Of a stretch of 41,476 nucleotides of DNA, positions 8,801 through 16,556 are shown in pieces. The notes beneath the pieces are model-generated. The model searched no databases, was not told the origin of the DNA, and saw nothing but the letters and a program-made list of their open reading frames with translations. Numbering within the stretch: the first letter of the stretch is position 1; each line of letters opens with the position of its first letter. The DNA is from Jeotgalibaca caeni (GTDB taxonomy: Bacteria > Bacillota > Bacilli > Lactobacillales > Aerococcaceae): positions 1-41,476 of the forward strand of contig NZ_JARBEA010000020.1 in NCBI RefSeq assembly GCF_028863945.1. The letters run 5' to 3'. A program made the position numbers and the translations under genes.

Positions 8801-8835
8801 AAAACGGCCGAGACTTTTTAGTCTCAGCCGTTTTT
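8801..8835. terminator. Terminator of the yhf operon (bidirectional)
   Basis: Arms AAAACGGC-GAGACT and AGTCTC-GCCGTTTT, with one mismatch and a short loop, are followed by T-runs on both strands. It directly abuts the stop codon of yhfW. Confidence 0.85.
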
Positions 8836-10053
8836 CTATAGGAGTTGCAGGTAAGATGTGCCGTGTTGCGGCATTGCAACGCCAAAGTATTCTGCAGCTG
8901 TGGCTGCTGTATCTGACATATTTTCCCGTTCGCCAACTTTGTGTTCGGCCAACCCTTTTCGGTAAATGAGCAACGGAACTCTTTCTCTCGTATGTTGGCT
9001 ATGCCCAATTGTAGGGTCATTTCCATGATCAGCGGTGACGATTAGAATATCCTTTTCGTTTAGCAATGGAATTAATTCTGCTATTCTTTTATCACTAACT
9101 TCTAACCGGTCTGCATAACGATCTACGTCTTCGGCATGCCCAGCCAAATCGGTTTCCTGAATATTGAGACAGAAAAATCCATGTTCTACTTTCTTCACCT
9201 GTCCAATCAAATCATCGAATAAGTCATCACTATCTACTCCTGGAAAAACAGCGAGACTTTTCGTCTGGACGATATCTGCTACTTTTCCGACAAGCGTGAC
9301 AGGAATTTCCGCGTGATCTAATATAGTAGGAATTTGTACTTCGGGATCAATTCCGTAGCCGAGGTGAATAACTTGGTATCCTTTTTTATATACACCTGAC
9401 TCTGGAGCATCCACGCCTGCGAATTTATTTTCCTTCACCTTCCGAGCAGCAAGCAAATGTTCTAGCGTTATTTCTTTGCCACCGAACGCGATAACACGTG
9501 AAACTTTAACGACTTCACGAACGCTTTTTCCTAGTTCTACAACTTCTTCAAAAGTCATGATATCTAAACAGGCTGAAATATTAAAGACTTGCCCAAGATC
9601 CGTCTCTAAGTTATCACCTACTGTAGCACATTCATTAACTACTAAAATTTTCGGTTCATTACCTTCTCCTACACGGCGAACTTGAAACCCATTTTTAACT
9701 AATTTTTCTTCCACTTCGTCAATCATCGCGCTAAAAGGCTGGTTCAGTGGGATTGGCGGCGTGGTTCCCATTATTTCCTGATGACCTAAAAAGGAATCGG
9801 CACCTTGATGGCCTAAATTTGCAGTTCCCCAGTTTGCGCTGGGAGAAAATTTCAACTGGTTAGATTCTGTGCCAATTGCATTCATCAAACCAAGTTTTGT
9901 CAGTGTCGGAAGTTTCATATCCGGTTTTTGTTCGATAATATGCCAAGCCGTGTTACTGCCTTCGTCAGCAGGTCTTACTTCCTTTACGTCCTTCATGTAG
10001 CCCACACCAAAACTATCTAAAACAATTACGATAAATCTTCCCACTTCATTCAT
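8836..10053 (-). CDS. yhfW: YhfW, phosphopentomutase-like metalloenzyme
   Basis: A 405-residue member of the alkaline-phosphatase superfamily, closest to phosphopentomutase (DeoB). Metal-site motifs are visible: VLDSFGVGYM at the N-terminus, ETDLAGHAEDVDRY, VTADHGND and the HSQHTRERVP loop. The nucleophile loop reads DSFLGHQEIMG, where true phosphopentomutases have a DTxTGHWEI-type sequence, so the usual phospho-threonine position appears altered. It is the last gene of the yhf operon and overlaps yhfX by 4 bases. Mutase or hydrolase chemistry on a phosphorylated or sulfated compound is inferred; the substrate is unknown. Confidence 0.85.
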   Translation of the reverse strand: MNEVGRFIVIVLDSFGVGYMKDVKEVRPADEGSNTAWHIIEQKPDMKLPTLTKLGLMNAIGTESNQLKFSPSANWGTANLGHQGADSFLGHQEIMGTTPPIPLNQPFSAMIDEVEEKLVKNGFQVRRVGEGNEPKILVVNECATVGDNLETDLGQVFNISACLDIMTFEEVVELGKSVREVVKVSRVIAFGGKEITLEHLLAARKVKENKFAGVDAPESGVYKKGYQVIHLGYGIDPEVQIPTILDHAEIPVTLVGKVADIVQTKSLAVFPGVDSDDLFDDLIGQVKKVEHGFFCLNIQETDLAGHAEDVDRYADRLEVSDKRIAELIPLLNEKDILIVTADHGNDPTIGHSQHTRERVPLLIYRKGLAEHKVGERENMSDTAATAAEYFGVAMPQHGTSYLQLL

Positions 10054-11210
10054 CCCCTTATATACTTTCCTTGGCTATCGTAAACGCCTATTATATGCGG
10101 ATTCCCTATTTTTAGACCTGCGACCAGAGCAACTTCACTTCTGGTTACAAAAATTTGCGTACGAAACGCCATTACAGCAGTTGCTCCAACTGGTTGCTCA
10201 TCTTCCATTTCCAAATAGTAATCAATGTTCTCGTCCGGCAATGGTAAAATGGTTCCGGACTTCCGCTCCGTTCCTTTTGCGATAAGAACATGATTAAGAT
10301 TGCCTCTTCGATAGAGTCCCCCACCATAGAGATAGGCTTTTCCCTTAAAGTTATGAGATACTTCACTTACATAAACAATAGCAGGAACTTCTGGCAATTC
10401 TTTGGTGGCATGCATCGGAGTGGTTCCTGTCAAAGCATGTCCGGGCTCCCCTTGTGTCCCACCTAACCTTGCCAGAAAGGGTAGCGTATAAACACTTGTG
10501 GTTGAAGGCATATTTACTTCTCGGACTGGGAAGTTTGCCTCTCTTAATAATTCCATTGCTTTTAAGAGCGTATCGGAATTAGCCGTTTTCTCTAATTGGT
10601 CGATATCTGGGTTATATAAAAAACATGGGAAAGAAGTGACCCCGGCTATTTCAACTGAATCAAGCTGTTGAAACTCTTCTACATATTGGAGAAGTTGATT
10701 CATTTCGAATCCACCGTATTGTCCTGGGTACAATGCGTCACCTTCGTCCACCACACGCAACAATACTTTCTGTTGTACGTTCAGTTCTTTGGCGACTTTA
10801 TTAATTTGTTTTAATTTGTCTAAACTATAAACGGTTATATATTCTGTTCCATAGGAAATGATTTTCTTTAACAAATGATCCGGAATTTGTACCAGATGAC
10901 CCACGTTCCCTAAAGGAATTTGATGATCCATCATGGTCATTGCTTCCCGGAAATCAACTACTACGGCCGCTTTAAATCCTTCTTTTAGGAGGAGTTCTGC
11001 TAGTTTTGGATTCCGTCCAATTTGTTTCAGCATGAAATAAAGTTCAATCCCATGCTTTTTTGCTTCTGCTACAATCGCTCTCGCATTGAAAAGAATCGTA
11101 TCAACATCTAATACATACGTATCCGGAAGTATTTCTCCCTGTTGGTGCAACTCGATTGCGGCCTCAATTAAGCGGGGATTACGTTTCTTTGTTGCTTCCA
11201 TGAACATCAT
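10050..11210 (-). CDS. yhfX: YhfX, alanine racemase-like PLP enzyme
   Basis: A fold-III PLP-dependent protein of about 386 residues with an alanine racemase-like N-terminal barrel. The presumed PLP lysine is in YFMLKQIGRNP, preceded by the DTYVLDVDTILFNAR strand. Later glycine-rich segments (TSFPCFLYNP, GGTQGEPGHALTG, LYGGGLYRRG) fit the YhfX family. Start set at the ATG 6 bases after AGGAG; an in-frame TTG lies one codon earlier. It overlaps yhfW and follows yhfY closely. It could be a racemase, decarboxylase or amino-acid-handling enzyme; family function is not established to my knowledge. Confidence 0.87.
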   Translation of the reverse strand: MMFMEATKKRNPRLIEAAIELHQQGEILPDTYVLDVDTILFNARAIVAEAKKHGIELYFMLKQIGRNPKLAELLLKEGFKAAVVVDFREAMTMMDHQIPLGNVGHLVQIPDHLLKKIISYGTEYITVYSLDKLKQINKVAKELNVQQKVLLRVVDEGDALYPGQYGGFEMNQLLQYVEEFQQLDSVEIAGVTSFPCFLYNPDIDQLEKTANSDTLLKAMELLREANFPVREVNMPSTTSVYTLPFLARLGGTQGEPGHALTGTTPMHATKELPEVPAIVYVSEVSHNFKGKAYLYGGGLYRRGNLNHVLIAKGTERKSGTILPLPDENIDYYLEMEDEQPVGATAVMAFRTQIFVTRSEVALVAGLKIGNPHIIGVYDSQGKYIRG

Positions 11211-11219
11211 CAATCACTC

Positions 11220-11591
11220 CTACTGTTTCGTTTGAAGAAGCGTCACAAGGTGTAGGTAGAAATAATCATTTTCATTTTCCGGAAAATCAACCTGGATATG
11301 CTCCTTTATTCGCTCCCACAAACGTACGGCTTCTCCATATTCAGCTGCAGCAATAATTTCTGCCTTCACAAATGGCTCAACCGAATCAATTTGTTCTTCT
11401 TCACGGTGCTGACGCATCGTTGCCATCGCTAAATGAGTGACAAACGTATCCGCATCATCTTCTGTTTGAATAACGTCTTCCTTTAGTAAAAACTGTAAGG
11501 TATCTTGCATATACTGATAAGTTAATTCATCGATTACATCGTTCTCTAGTAAAATAGTTAACTTCTCTTGAATCATTCGGTTCTCCTCCAT
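11220..11591 (-). CDS. yhfY: YhfY, stand-alone PRD domain protein
   Basis: A 123-residue single PTS-regulation domain (PRD). The two expected histidines are in FVTHLAMATMRQ and YFYLHLVTLLQ, separated by the helical core typical of PRDs. There is no DNA- or RNA-binding domain, which is unusual because PRDs are normally fused to antiterminators or activators. The gene overlaps the end of yhfZ by one base, so it is probably co-translated with that regulator and could modulate it in response to PTS phosphorylation. That partnership is inference from gene order. Confidence 0.82.
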   Translation of the reverse strand: MEENRMIQEKLTILLENDVIDELTYQYMQDTLQFLLKEDVIQTEDDADTFVTHLAMATMRQHREEEQIDSVEPFVKAEIIAAAEYGEAVRLWERIKEHIQVDFPENENDYFYLHLVTLLQTKQ

Positions 11592-12520
11592 TAATACCGC
11601 GGGGTTATTTGTCCTTCTTTCACTTGCTTTTGAATCTCTCTGATTTGCGCGACTTCGACGATACGCTTAAAAGTAGACGGTACGAGTGTGTTTTCTTTTT
11701 GACAAATGACCACTGCTTCGCTCATTGCTCGATGATGGTTTTTTAGTGGAATTTCCATGAAGGTTACATCTTCATAACGTTTATCAATAATTTCGTCGTG
11801 GTTCCACACACCAGCATCCACTTGGTTTTCTCTTAAGGCATATACGAGTTGATTACTTGGTAACTCCACTTTTTTTGTTTCGTATCCTTCGGTAATTTCT
11901 TTTGTCAGCAAAACATGATCCAAGGAATCATAGTCGATTCCAATGCGGAGTCCATCCTTCATTTTCGTATCGATTCCTGGACGAAAAACCAAGATATGCT
12001 TAGACAAGTATGAAAACTCACCAAAAGACATAATTATTTTTATATTGCGCTCATTTTCAATTTCATGTTCCGCTGCAAAGCGAGATACGACAGCAAAGTC
12101 AAACATTCCTTGTTCGACCGCTTTGATACGCTCTTCTGAACCCCGTACATAAGCCAGGTTCAATTTAATTTCTTTTTCGCGGAACGAGAGGTAGAGTCCA
12201 GTTGCGAACCCTTCGTATAATCGGGAATACGGCAATGGCATGGTTCCCGATAGCTGACTGGAAGTAATATATTGCTGCAAGACCGGATACTCGATTTTCT
12301 TCAAATAAGTTCCTAGATGGCCTTTACTTTCCGTTTCAATTGCACCTTCTTCTTTCAGAAAATTGAATGCATTTTGAACGGTTCCTCTCGATAAGGAGAG
12401 TCGCTCTTGGAACTCACTAATATTTGGAACGCGATCGCCAGCTTGTAATTGATAAAGTTCGTTAGCAATATTTTCAATTGCTACACCTGTTTTTTGATAA
12501 AACGATTTGCTCATGTGCAT
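11591..12520 (-). CDS. yhfZ: YhfZ, GntR-type HTH regulator with binding-protein-like domain
   Basis: A 309-residue protein. The N-terminal 70 residues form a GntR-like winged helix (VPNISEFQERLSLSRGTVQNAF, split near residues 33-55, then LKEEGAIETESKGHLGTYL). The remaining part resembles a periplasmic-binding-protein fold used as a ligand sensor (KIIMSFGEFSYLSKHILVFRPG, RIGIDYDSLD). There is no signal peptide, so it is cytoplasmic. It starts at the ATG immediately after the yhfS stop. It is the obvious candidate to bind the two palindromes upstream of yhfU, because it is the only DNA-binding protein in the locus. Confidence 0.83.
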   Translation of the reverse strand: MHMSKSFYQKTGVAIENIANELYQLQAGDRVPNISEFQERLSLSRGTVQNAFNFLKEEGAIETESKGHLGTYLKKIEYPVLQQYITSSQLSGTMPLPYSRLYEGFATGLYLSFREKEIKLNLAYVRGSEERIKAVEQGMFDFAVVSRFAAEHEIENERNIKIIMSFGEFSYLSKHILVFRPGIDTKMKDGLRIGIDYDSLDHVLLTKEITEGYETKKVELPSNQLVYALRENQVDAGVWNHDEIIDKRYEDVTFMEIPLKNHHRAMSEAVVICQKENTLVPSTFKRIVEVAQIREIQKQVKEGQITPRY

Positions 12521-13615
12521 TCAATCCCTGTCATTGATGGCTTCTCTTAAAATTCGAATAATCGTATCCGCACCAGATCTCATTGGATTGATACGAATCG
12601 TGGTCTCATCCATTTCCGGCATTGCTTGACGGAAGGTCCCGGACACCTTATAAAACATCGGTATGATTTCATACTTCGATTCGGCCCCTATCGGATTTGG
12701 AGCAGCGCCTAGCTCTTCTGCTTTCTTTAATACGCTCTTGGCAATTGGTTCGTTGAACGTTACCAAAATAACTTTGGATTGAGCATTGGCAAGAAAGGCT
12801 TCCTTTACTTCTGGTAGCTCGCCTTTATTTAGCCGTGCACAGGTTTCTTCTGCTACTTGTGCCGACAGAGCTAGCGAAACAGGTGCATATACCATCCCTC
12901 TCAACACGTCTAAGGATTCATGACCTTGAACTTGTAAGCCGCCAGAGTAATTTTCTTTGCGCAGTTTTTCGATGAATTTCTTCTCACCCACTATACAACC
13001 AACCCCCTCTGGTCCCAAAACTTTGAAGGTTGAGAAGCACGAGAGAGAGGCACCTTGTTCGGTACCCATCTGGGCAATCTTTAATACAGCATAATTGTCA
13101 TCGGTAATAATCGGTAAATCTGGAAACTGTTCTTTTATTATGTGAATGATTTCTTCACTATTATATGAATCATCTGGTTTTTGCCGTGTGAGTTGAATCA
13201 AGACTCCATCCATTTTTTTATGTTGCATCACTTCTTTTACCTTGTGGATCTTGTTGAAGTCTACCTTCAGTGCTTTCAAACCTAGCATTTCAAATGAAGT
13301 CTGTGTTGTTGGATAAATAGGAGCATCGTGAACCAAAATCGTTCCCTCTCGAGGAATAGAAGCATGGAGTGCAAGACGAATTGCCATGGTTCCTGCTCCC
13401 CTTACTAACATGGCCGCTTCTGCTTGAAAAAAGGTCGCCAAAACTTCCTCTACCTTATGGGTTGTAATTGGCTGGTTATAACCTGGAACTACGCCTAAGT
13501 CACCACGAGTAAGAAATTCCGCTCCTTGAAAGACTTGTGTAATGGCGTCCACTAGTTGAAATTGCTTCTTTGTTGCTTCTTCCATTGTTAAACTTTTTAA
13601 CGGATAAGTTTTCAT
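12521..13615 (-). CDS. yhfS: YhfS, aminotransferase-like PLP enzyme
   Basis: A fold-I PLP enzyme of about 364 residues (aminotransferase class V/Cys-Met metabolism type). The PLP aspartate region is IITDDNYAVLK and the Schiff-base lysine is in STFKVLGPEGVG. The TRGDLGVVPG and LVRGAGTMAIRLAL stretches fit the YhfS family. The start is the ATG of MKTYPLK, with AGGAGG 6 bases upstream; a longer reading (MEEET) would run through that ribosome site. It follows php directly. Reaction unknown: lyase, transaminase or selenocysteine-synthase-like chemistry are all possible for this fold. Confidence 0.85.
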   Translation of the reverse strand: MKTYPLKSLTMEEATKKQFQLVDAITQVFQGAEFLTRGDLGVVPGYNQPITTHKVEEVLATFFQAEAAMLVRGAGTMAIRLALHASIPREGTILVHDAPIYPTTQTSFEMLGLKALKVDFNKIHKVKEVMQHKKMDGVLIQLTRQKPDDSYNSEEIIHIIKEQFPDLPIITDDNYAVLKIAQMGTEQGASLSCFSTFKVLGPEGVGCIVGEKKFIEKLRKENYSGGLQVQGHESLDVLRGMVYAPVSLALSAQVAEETCARLNKGELPEVKEAFLANAQSKVILVTFNEPIAKSVLKKAEELGAAPNPIGAESKYEIIPMFYKVSGTFRQAMPEMDETTIRINPMRSGADTIIRILREAINDRD

Positions 13616-13630
13616 TGTTTCCTCCTCCAT

Positions 13631-14512
13631 TTATTTCGTAAGATAAAAAGCTTGCGGGTTGTGAATCATCATTTTCTCAATAAACGATTCAGAGATACCG
13701 CCTTCTCTCAACAAAGGAAGGAAGTGGTCTAACAAGAAGGAGTAACCAAGTCCACCTTTGTATTCGAGGTGAGATTTTCGGGTAATATCCATCGACAAGA
13801 ATACTTTATCCGTGAATCCAGCTTGTTCAATCCTCTTCAGCATCTGTAGTCGTGTCTGATCAGGCATATAGTTTTCCTTGCCTACTGTATCGAACTCTAC
13901 ATAAACACCTTCTTTTAACAATTCAAGCACATACTCTATGTCACCTGTTAAATCCACATGACCGATTACGATCCGGGACAAGTCTGCTTGTTGTTCTTTG
14001 AAAAAGGCCACTTGTTCTCTTCCGAATGTCCCTAATGTTGTATGTGTGGTAATGGGTACACCGGTTTTCTTTTGCACAAGTACGCTTGCTTCAAAGACTT
14101 TTCGTTCTCTTGGTGTCATTTCATTTTTACTAGTACCAATTTCTCCAATCAACTCTGCTTTAACGTTAGTGCCATCTATTCCCACTTGTATATCTTCCAG
14201 CATCATTTCTGCCAACTGATGGATTGACTTTTCATGAATATAAGCGGGAAGAAATTTATCTTGGTACCATCCTGTTGATTGAAGAATATTCATACCCGAT
14301 GCCTCGGCTACTTGTTGGACGTAAAGAGGATTACGCTTCATTCCGCGAACCGTTACATCGATGACATTTCGTACCCCTTTTTGATATAGTTTTCGGTACT
14401 CCACCACTGTTTCCTCAAAACAATTGAGGTTCGTATCTTCTGAATTTTTTAGCGAAGACAGATCAATGGTTGTGTGTTCATGTGCATATGTCATTCCCGG
14501 TACTAAAGGCAT
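13631..14512 (-). CDS. php: Phosphotriesterase homology protein (Php/YhfV)
   Basis: A 293-residue amidohydrolase-superfamily protein of the phosphotriesterase-homology group. Metal ligands are in place: H11 and H13 in AHEHTTID, the Glu of LIGEIGTSK (a glutamate takes the place of the carboxylated lysine of phosphotriesterase), His in TTHTTLG, His in VIGHVDLTGD and Asp in LSMDITRKSH. It is probably a hydrolase of a lactone, ester or phospho-compound; the true substrate is unknown. AGGAGG stands 7 bases before the ATG. It sits between the transporter yhfT and the PLP enzyme yhfS. Confidence 0.88.
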   Translation of the reverse strand: MPLVPGMTYAHEHTTIDLSSLKNSEDTNLNCFEETVVEYRKLYQKGVRNVIDVTVRGMKRNPLYVQQVAEASGMNILQSTGWYQDKFLPAYIHEKSIHQLAEMMLEDIQVGIDGTNVKAELIGEIGTSKNEMTPRERKVFEASVLVQKKTGVPITTHTTLGTFGREQVAFFKEQQADLSRIVIGHVDLTGDIEYVLELLKEGVYVEFDTVGKENYMPDQTRLQMLKRIEQAGFTDKVFLSMDITRKSHLEYKGGLGYSFLLDHFLPLLREGGISESFIEKMMIHNPQAFYLTK

Positions 14513-14534
14513 TTCATTCCCTCCTAGGCATTAG

Positions 14535-14570
14535 TTAAAAATGAAGAGGCTAGGATAGCTCCCGCCTCTT
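14535..14570 (-). terminator. Attenuating hairpin between yhfT and php
   Basis: In the sense of the operon, AAGAGGC and GCCTCTT arms are followed by CATTTTT. It lies in the 88-bp gap inside the yhf operon, so it more likely lowers downstream expression than ends the operon. Confidence 0.65.
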
Positions 14571-14600
14571 TTCTATTACCGAATAAACTCAATAAATCTG

Positions 14601-15899
14601 TTAAGCTGCTGGGACGAAAAGACCCAACAAGTATAGAATGTTCACAATAATCGCAAGTGCGATTGCTGCAACTGGTCCTACTGCCATATCCACGAGCGGT
14701 TTGTTTGCTGTTTTATTTAATAAGTAAGCACCAAACACCCAGAAATAACCGATTCCAGGAGCAATCTGTTCACTAGCAGCAGCTCCACCAATCAACAATG
14801 CAATTTCTAAAACCCGGTTCATTGCCGTACGAATGTGTTCTCCCATTTCCCGGATTCCTGGGAAGTGGTCCAATCCTTTTGCAGCAACGCTCAGTAAGTT
14901 CACTTCTACAAACATAATGAGTGCACCAACTAAAAAGGCAACAATTGGATTCCCATGGAGCAATATTCCCGCAGTATAAACAAAGGTTGTTCCTGCTGGA
15001 CTGTAGACACCGGTAACAATGGCTGTAGAAAATACTAAAGGAATAAAACCTAATCCTCTTGCAAAGGCAGCTAATGCAGCCTCACCGAATTTCCCTTCTC
15101 CTAAAAGATTTAAGGAAATTGGATCACCAGCGATAATGGTTAAGCTCGTTGCTGCAGCAACAAGCCCACCTGCTACAGAAAGAATAATCCAGTTTTTCTT
15201 AATACGAGTAACCCGTTCTACGAAGATGCTGACTAAATTCTGATTATCATCAGTATCGCCCTTTACTTGAACGGCGAAGACAATCATAAAGATCATTCCA
15301 ATCAGAAGTGCCATTCCTTCAGCAGATAGTGTGAAAGAAGTTGTTTCATTAAGTTGGAATGTACCAAAGCGTTTTACTAAAAATAAGACTAGAGTGGAAG
15401 CAGCAAGTGTAAGAGCACCTTTTTTGAAGCCGTGTTGATATGCAACTGCAACTCCTGGAAAAACGGCGAACCCAACAACGATTGGCGTTCCTACTGCTCC
15501 TAGTGGTCCCAAAACATCAACTGGCATCAAAGCAAACAAATCAACTACTGCTTGTAATCCAAGTGTTAATCCGATTCCGTAGACGGCTCCGATAACCCCT
15601 GCGAGAATGGTTCCCGTTTTCCCTGCCGGCGTCCATGTACCAATAATATCAGTCATCAACAACAAGCTGTGTACCAGAAGGATGCTGGCACCAATAGAAA
15701 CTGGAATCCCAAAACCAATAACCAAACCAAAACTTACTGCAAAACTAGTTGCCGCTAATTCTTTTTTACTTATAATACCTTCTAAATATTCAGGAATAAC
15801 TGGCCGTAATCCATCATTAAATACTGCAATCCCCGTATTTGAAAGGATTGCTGTTAGAGCTCCTAATGCAGCAACCACAATTAATTGCACAATATCCAT
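14601..15899 (-). CDS. yhfT: YhfT, multi-span membrane transporter
   Basis: A 432-residue polytopic membrane protein with roughly ten to twelve hydrophobic segments. Conserved-looking loops include NDGLRPVIPEYLEG, GFGIPVSIGASILL, DIIGTWTPAGKTGT and GVAVAYQHGFKKGA. It matches the YhfT family encoded in the enterobacterial yhf locus. It is most likely the uptake system for the compound processed by the other Yhf enzymes. The NDGLRP/IPE and TDIIGTWTP features recall PTS IIC-type permeases, a weak resemblance I cannot test. The partner is the small YhfU encoded just upstream. Confidence 0.82.
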   Translation of the reverse strand: MDIVQLIVVAALGALTAILSNTGIAVFNDGLRPVIPEYLEGIISKKELAATSFAVSFGLVIGFGIPVSIGASILLVHSLLLMTDIIGTWTPAGKTGTILAGVIGAVYGIGLTLGLQAVVDLFALMPVDVLGPLGAVGTPIVVGFAVFPGVAVAYQHGFKKGALTLAASTLVLFLVKRFGTFQLNETTSFTLSAEGMALLIGMIFMIVFAVQVKGDTDDNQNLVSIFVERVTRIKKNWIILSVAGGLVAAATSLTIIAGDPISLNLLGEGKFGEAALAAFARGLGFIPLVFSTAIVTGVYSPAGTTFVYTAGILLHGNPIVAFLVGALIMFVEVNLLSVAAKGLDHFPGIREMGEHIRTAMNRVLEIALLIGGAAASEQIAPGIGYFWVFGAYLLNKTANKPLVDMAVGPVAAIALAIIVNILYLLGLFVPAA

Positions 15900-15919
15900 T
15901 CTTCTTCACTCCTCAGTTA

Positions 15920-16288
15920 TCATTCGGATAATTTCAATATTTCATCCATAACAATTGGTATAATTTTTTCTTTGTGTTGAGCCGTGAATCCAAAAGCTTT
16001 TTTCCCATCTGTAACTTGTTGGCGTAATTCTTCTTCTTTCATGATTTTACCGGGCATAGAAAGAGTTGCACAGTTACTTCTTCCAACAAGAGCAATTGCC
16101 ATTGCTAACGCCCCGCCGCCGCCAGTGTTACATGCGCCAAAGTAATAATCAGCTTTACCACTCTTAATAGCCATGGCAGCGTCAAGATCGCTCTTTACTT
16201 CTACTTCAAACCTCCCATCTGCATACTTTTCAATCATCTGTGCAACTTCTTTCTTATCAATTTGTCCGCCTACTACAATCTTTTTCAT
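15920..16288 (-). CDS. yhfU: YhfU, DUF2620 family small protein
   Basis: A 122-residue cytoplasmic protein beginning MKKIVVGGQIDKKEVAQMI and containing an ACNTGGGGALAMAIAL glycine-rich loop, which fits the DUF2620/YhfU family. It is the first gene of the yhf operon, 20 bases before yhfT. Size and position next to a permease would suit a transport-associated subunit, but no phosphocysteine site can be claimed: the only cysteines are in GACNTGG and SNCATLS. Function unknown. Confidence 0.82.
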   Translation of the reverse strand: MKKIVVGGQIDKKEVAQMIEKYADGRFEVEVKSDLDAAMAIKSGKADYYFGACNTGGGGALAMAIALVGRSNCATLSMPGKIMKEEELRQQVTDGKKAFGFTAQHKEKIIPIVMDEILKLSE

Positions 16289-16308
16289 CTCTATTCTTCC
16301 TTTCTTTG

Positions 16309-16330
16309 AATATACATTTTTTTGTACATT
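16309..16330. promoter_or_regulatory. Operator-like palindrome 1 (yhf/amidase intergenic)
   Basis: AATATACA, a run of six T, and TGTACATT form an inverted repeat with one mismatch. It lies about 20 bases upstream of the yhfU start and is nearly identical to the perfect palindrome at 16435. GntR/HutC-type regulators bind sites of this shape, so YhfZ is the likely ligand (inference). Confidence 0.65.
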
Positions 16331-16336
16331 AGACTT

Positions 16337-16352
16337 GAGAAAACGATTTCTC
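16337..16352. promoter_or_regulatory. Possible cre (CcpA) site
   Basis: GAGAAAACGATTTCTC is a palindrome around a central CG. The core AGAAAACGATTTCT differs from the cre consensus TGNAANCGNNNNCA only at the outer positions. It lies between the yhfU start and the promoter region, where CcpA would block elongation. The match is imperfect. Confidence 0.35.
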
Positions 16353-16434
16353 TTTCTAGCAAAATAAATCGCTCATTTATTCATTTTCTGCTATATTAGG
16401 AGAAATCAGTGTTATAAAAAATAAACTTCTTTTG

Positions 16435-16458
16435 TAATATACATTTTTTTGTATATTA
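16435..16458. promoter_or_regulatory. Operator-like palindrome 2 (perfect)
   Basis: Arms TAATATACA and TGTATATTA are exact reverse complements separated by six T. On the minus strand a weak -35 (ATTACA) overlaps this site, with a TATAAC -10 about 16 bases further (16411-16416), so a bound regulator would occlude the yhfU promoter. The same site is about 100 bases upstream of the plus-strand amidase-like gene. Confidence 0.7.
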
Positions 16459-16556
16459 GCATAAAAAGATAACGCTTTCTTATTATTATACGGAAGTATT
16501 TTAGAAATGCAAATACTATTTAAATTATTTTTTGAAAAAAGTGAGGTTGAATCGAG

